Part shown: one piece after another, positions 63,946 to 64,000 of the stretch
Layout of the letters: every line of letters starts with the position of its first letter
How positions within the stretch are numbered: position 1 is the first letter of the stretch
Translations under genes and position numbers: made by a program
The notes under the pieces: generated by a model
What the model was told of the DNA's origin: nothing
Databases searched by the model: none
What the model saw: only the letters and a program-made list of their open reading frames with translations
Assembly (NCBI GenBank): GCA_963597355.1
Contig: CAVBPR010000020.1
Span: 37,010-101,009, forward strand
Length of the DNA stretch: 64,000 nucleotides
Source of the DNA: UMGS1766 sp963597355
Lineage (GTDB): Bacteria > Bacillota > Clostridia > Oscillospirales > Oscillospiraceae
Direction: 5' to 3'

Positions 63946-64000
63946 ATGAAGGAAGTTTATCTGGTAAACTGCTGCCGTACTGCCGTGGGTAAGTTCCAGG
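63946..64000 (+). CDS. Acetyl-CoA acetyltransferase (thiolase), 5' fragment
   Basis: Only the first 18 codons are inside the window: MKEVYLVNCCRTAVGKFQ, the characteristic N-terminal strand of biosynthetic thiolases (VxxxRTAxGKF). It is preceded by TTGGAGGT and a strong promoter. In Clostridia this enzyme condenses two acetyl-CoA at the entry to butyrate formation; the downstream genes needed to confirm that pathway are outside the window. Confidence 0.85.
   Translation, partial: MKEVYLVNCCRTAVGKFQ

Overview
This window looks like chromosomal DNA from an anaerobic, Gram-positive Clostridia-class Firmicute, probably of the Oscillospiraceae/Ruminococcaceae type. The evidence is a GC-rich, Firmicutes-style gene set (tilS-hpt-ftsH, gdpP-rplI-dnaB, DnaD and DnaC-like loaders, Soj/Spo0J with canonical parS sites, T-box and B12 riboswitches), a single-chain pyruvate:ferredoxin oxidoreductase, and the start of a clostridial-type acetyl-CoA acetyltransferase at the right edge. 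The species cannot be fixed from sequence reading alone. I see no rRNA, tRNA, CRISPR array, insertion sequence or intact prophage.

Layout. 0-5 kb: a three-module glycosyltransferase (-), an acyltransferase-3 membrane protein and a C39-like lipoprotein. 4.9-16.8 kb: a cobamide-related locus. A 1955-residue anchored surface protein on the minus strand carries DUF4430-like domains and an alpha/alpha-toroid (prenyltransferase/intrinsic-factor-like) domain. It is preceded by a complete cobalamin riboswitch with an intrinsic terminator. Divergently, a FecR-like/DUF4430 membrane protein leads an ECF transporter operon ordered T, fused A-A, S, second T. 16.9-23.6 kb: a GGDEF protein, a YifB/ComM-type ATPase, a large LuxR-type (LAL) regulator and proS. 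23.6-24.5 kb: an AT-richer exported orphan. 24.6-32.6 kb: gdpP-rplI-dnaB-tilS-hpt-ftsH, a housekeeping run. 32.7-33.6 kb: an AT-rich islet with a 5'-truncated DUF4417 gene and a small companion. 33.7-42 kb: pyruvate:ferredoxin oxidoreductase and tadA (-), then malic enzyme, an XRE regulator and lepA (+). 42-46 kb: a UBA-like membrane protein, a two-component system, an isolated holin/amidase lysis pair (-) and a HAD phosphatase.

46-64 kb is almost entirely plus strand and has an origin-proximal flavour: DnaD and DnaC-like primosome proteins, a 972-residue protein with a LOTUS-like domain, a DUF3825-like domain and three copies of an undescribed module, then parA, a YcxB-like protein, parB, serS, mscL, two unknowns, rsmG, a MinD-like ATPase, an MGS-like protein, a T-box, hisS, a patatin, aspS and the thiolase start. 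Three perfect 16-bp parS sites flank parA/parB. Two of them sit inside extended inverted repeats, one of which also reads as a terminator. A cluster of DnaA-box-like 9-mers lies just before the third.

The most interesting candidates for something undescribed are: (1) the B12-riboswitch-controlled, intrinsic-factor-like surface protein paired with a two-T-component ECF transporter, read here as a cobamide capture and import system; (2) the LOTUS/DUF3825 protein with its triplicated module beside the chromosome-segregation genes; and (3) a MinD-like ATPase without an obvious membrane-targeting helix next to a methylglyoxal-synthase-like protein that lacks the catalytic Asp. Functional statements are from motif reading and family knowledge; no database search was run.
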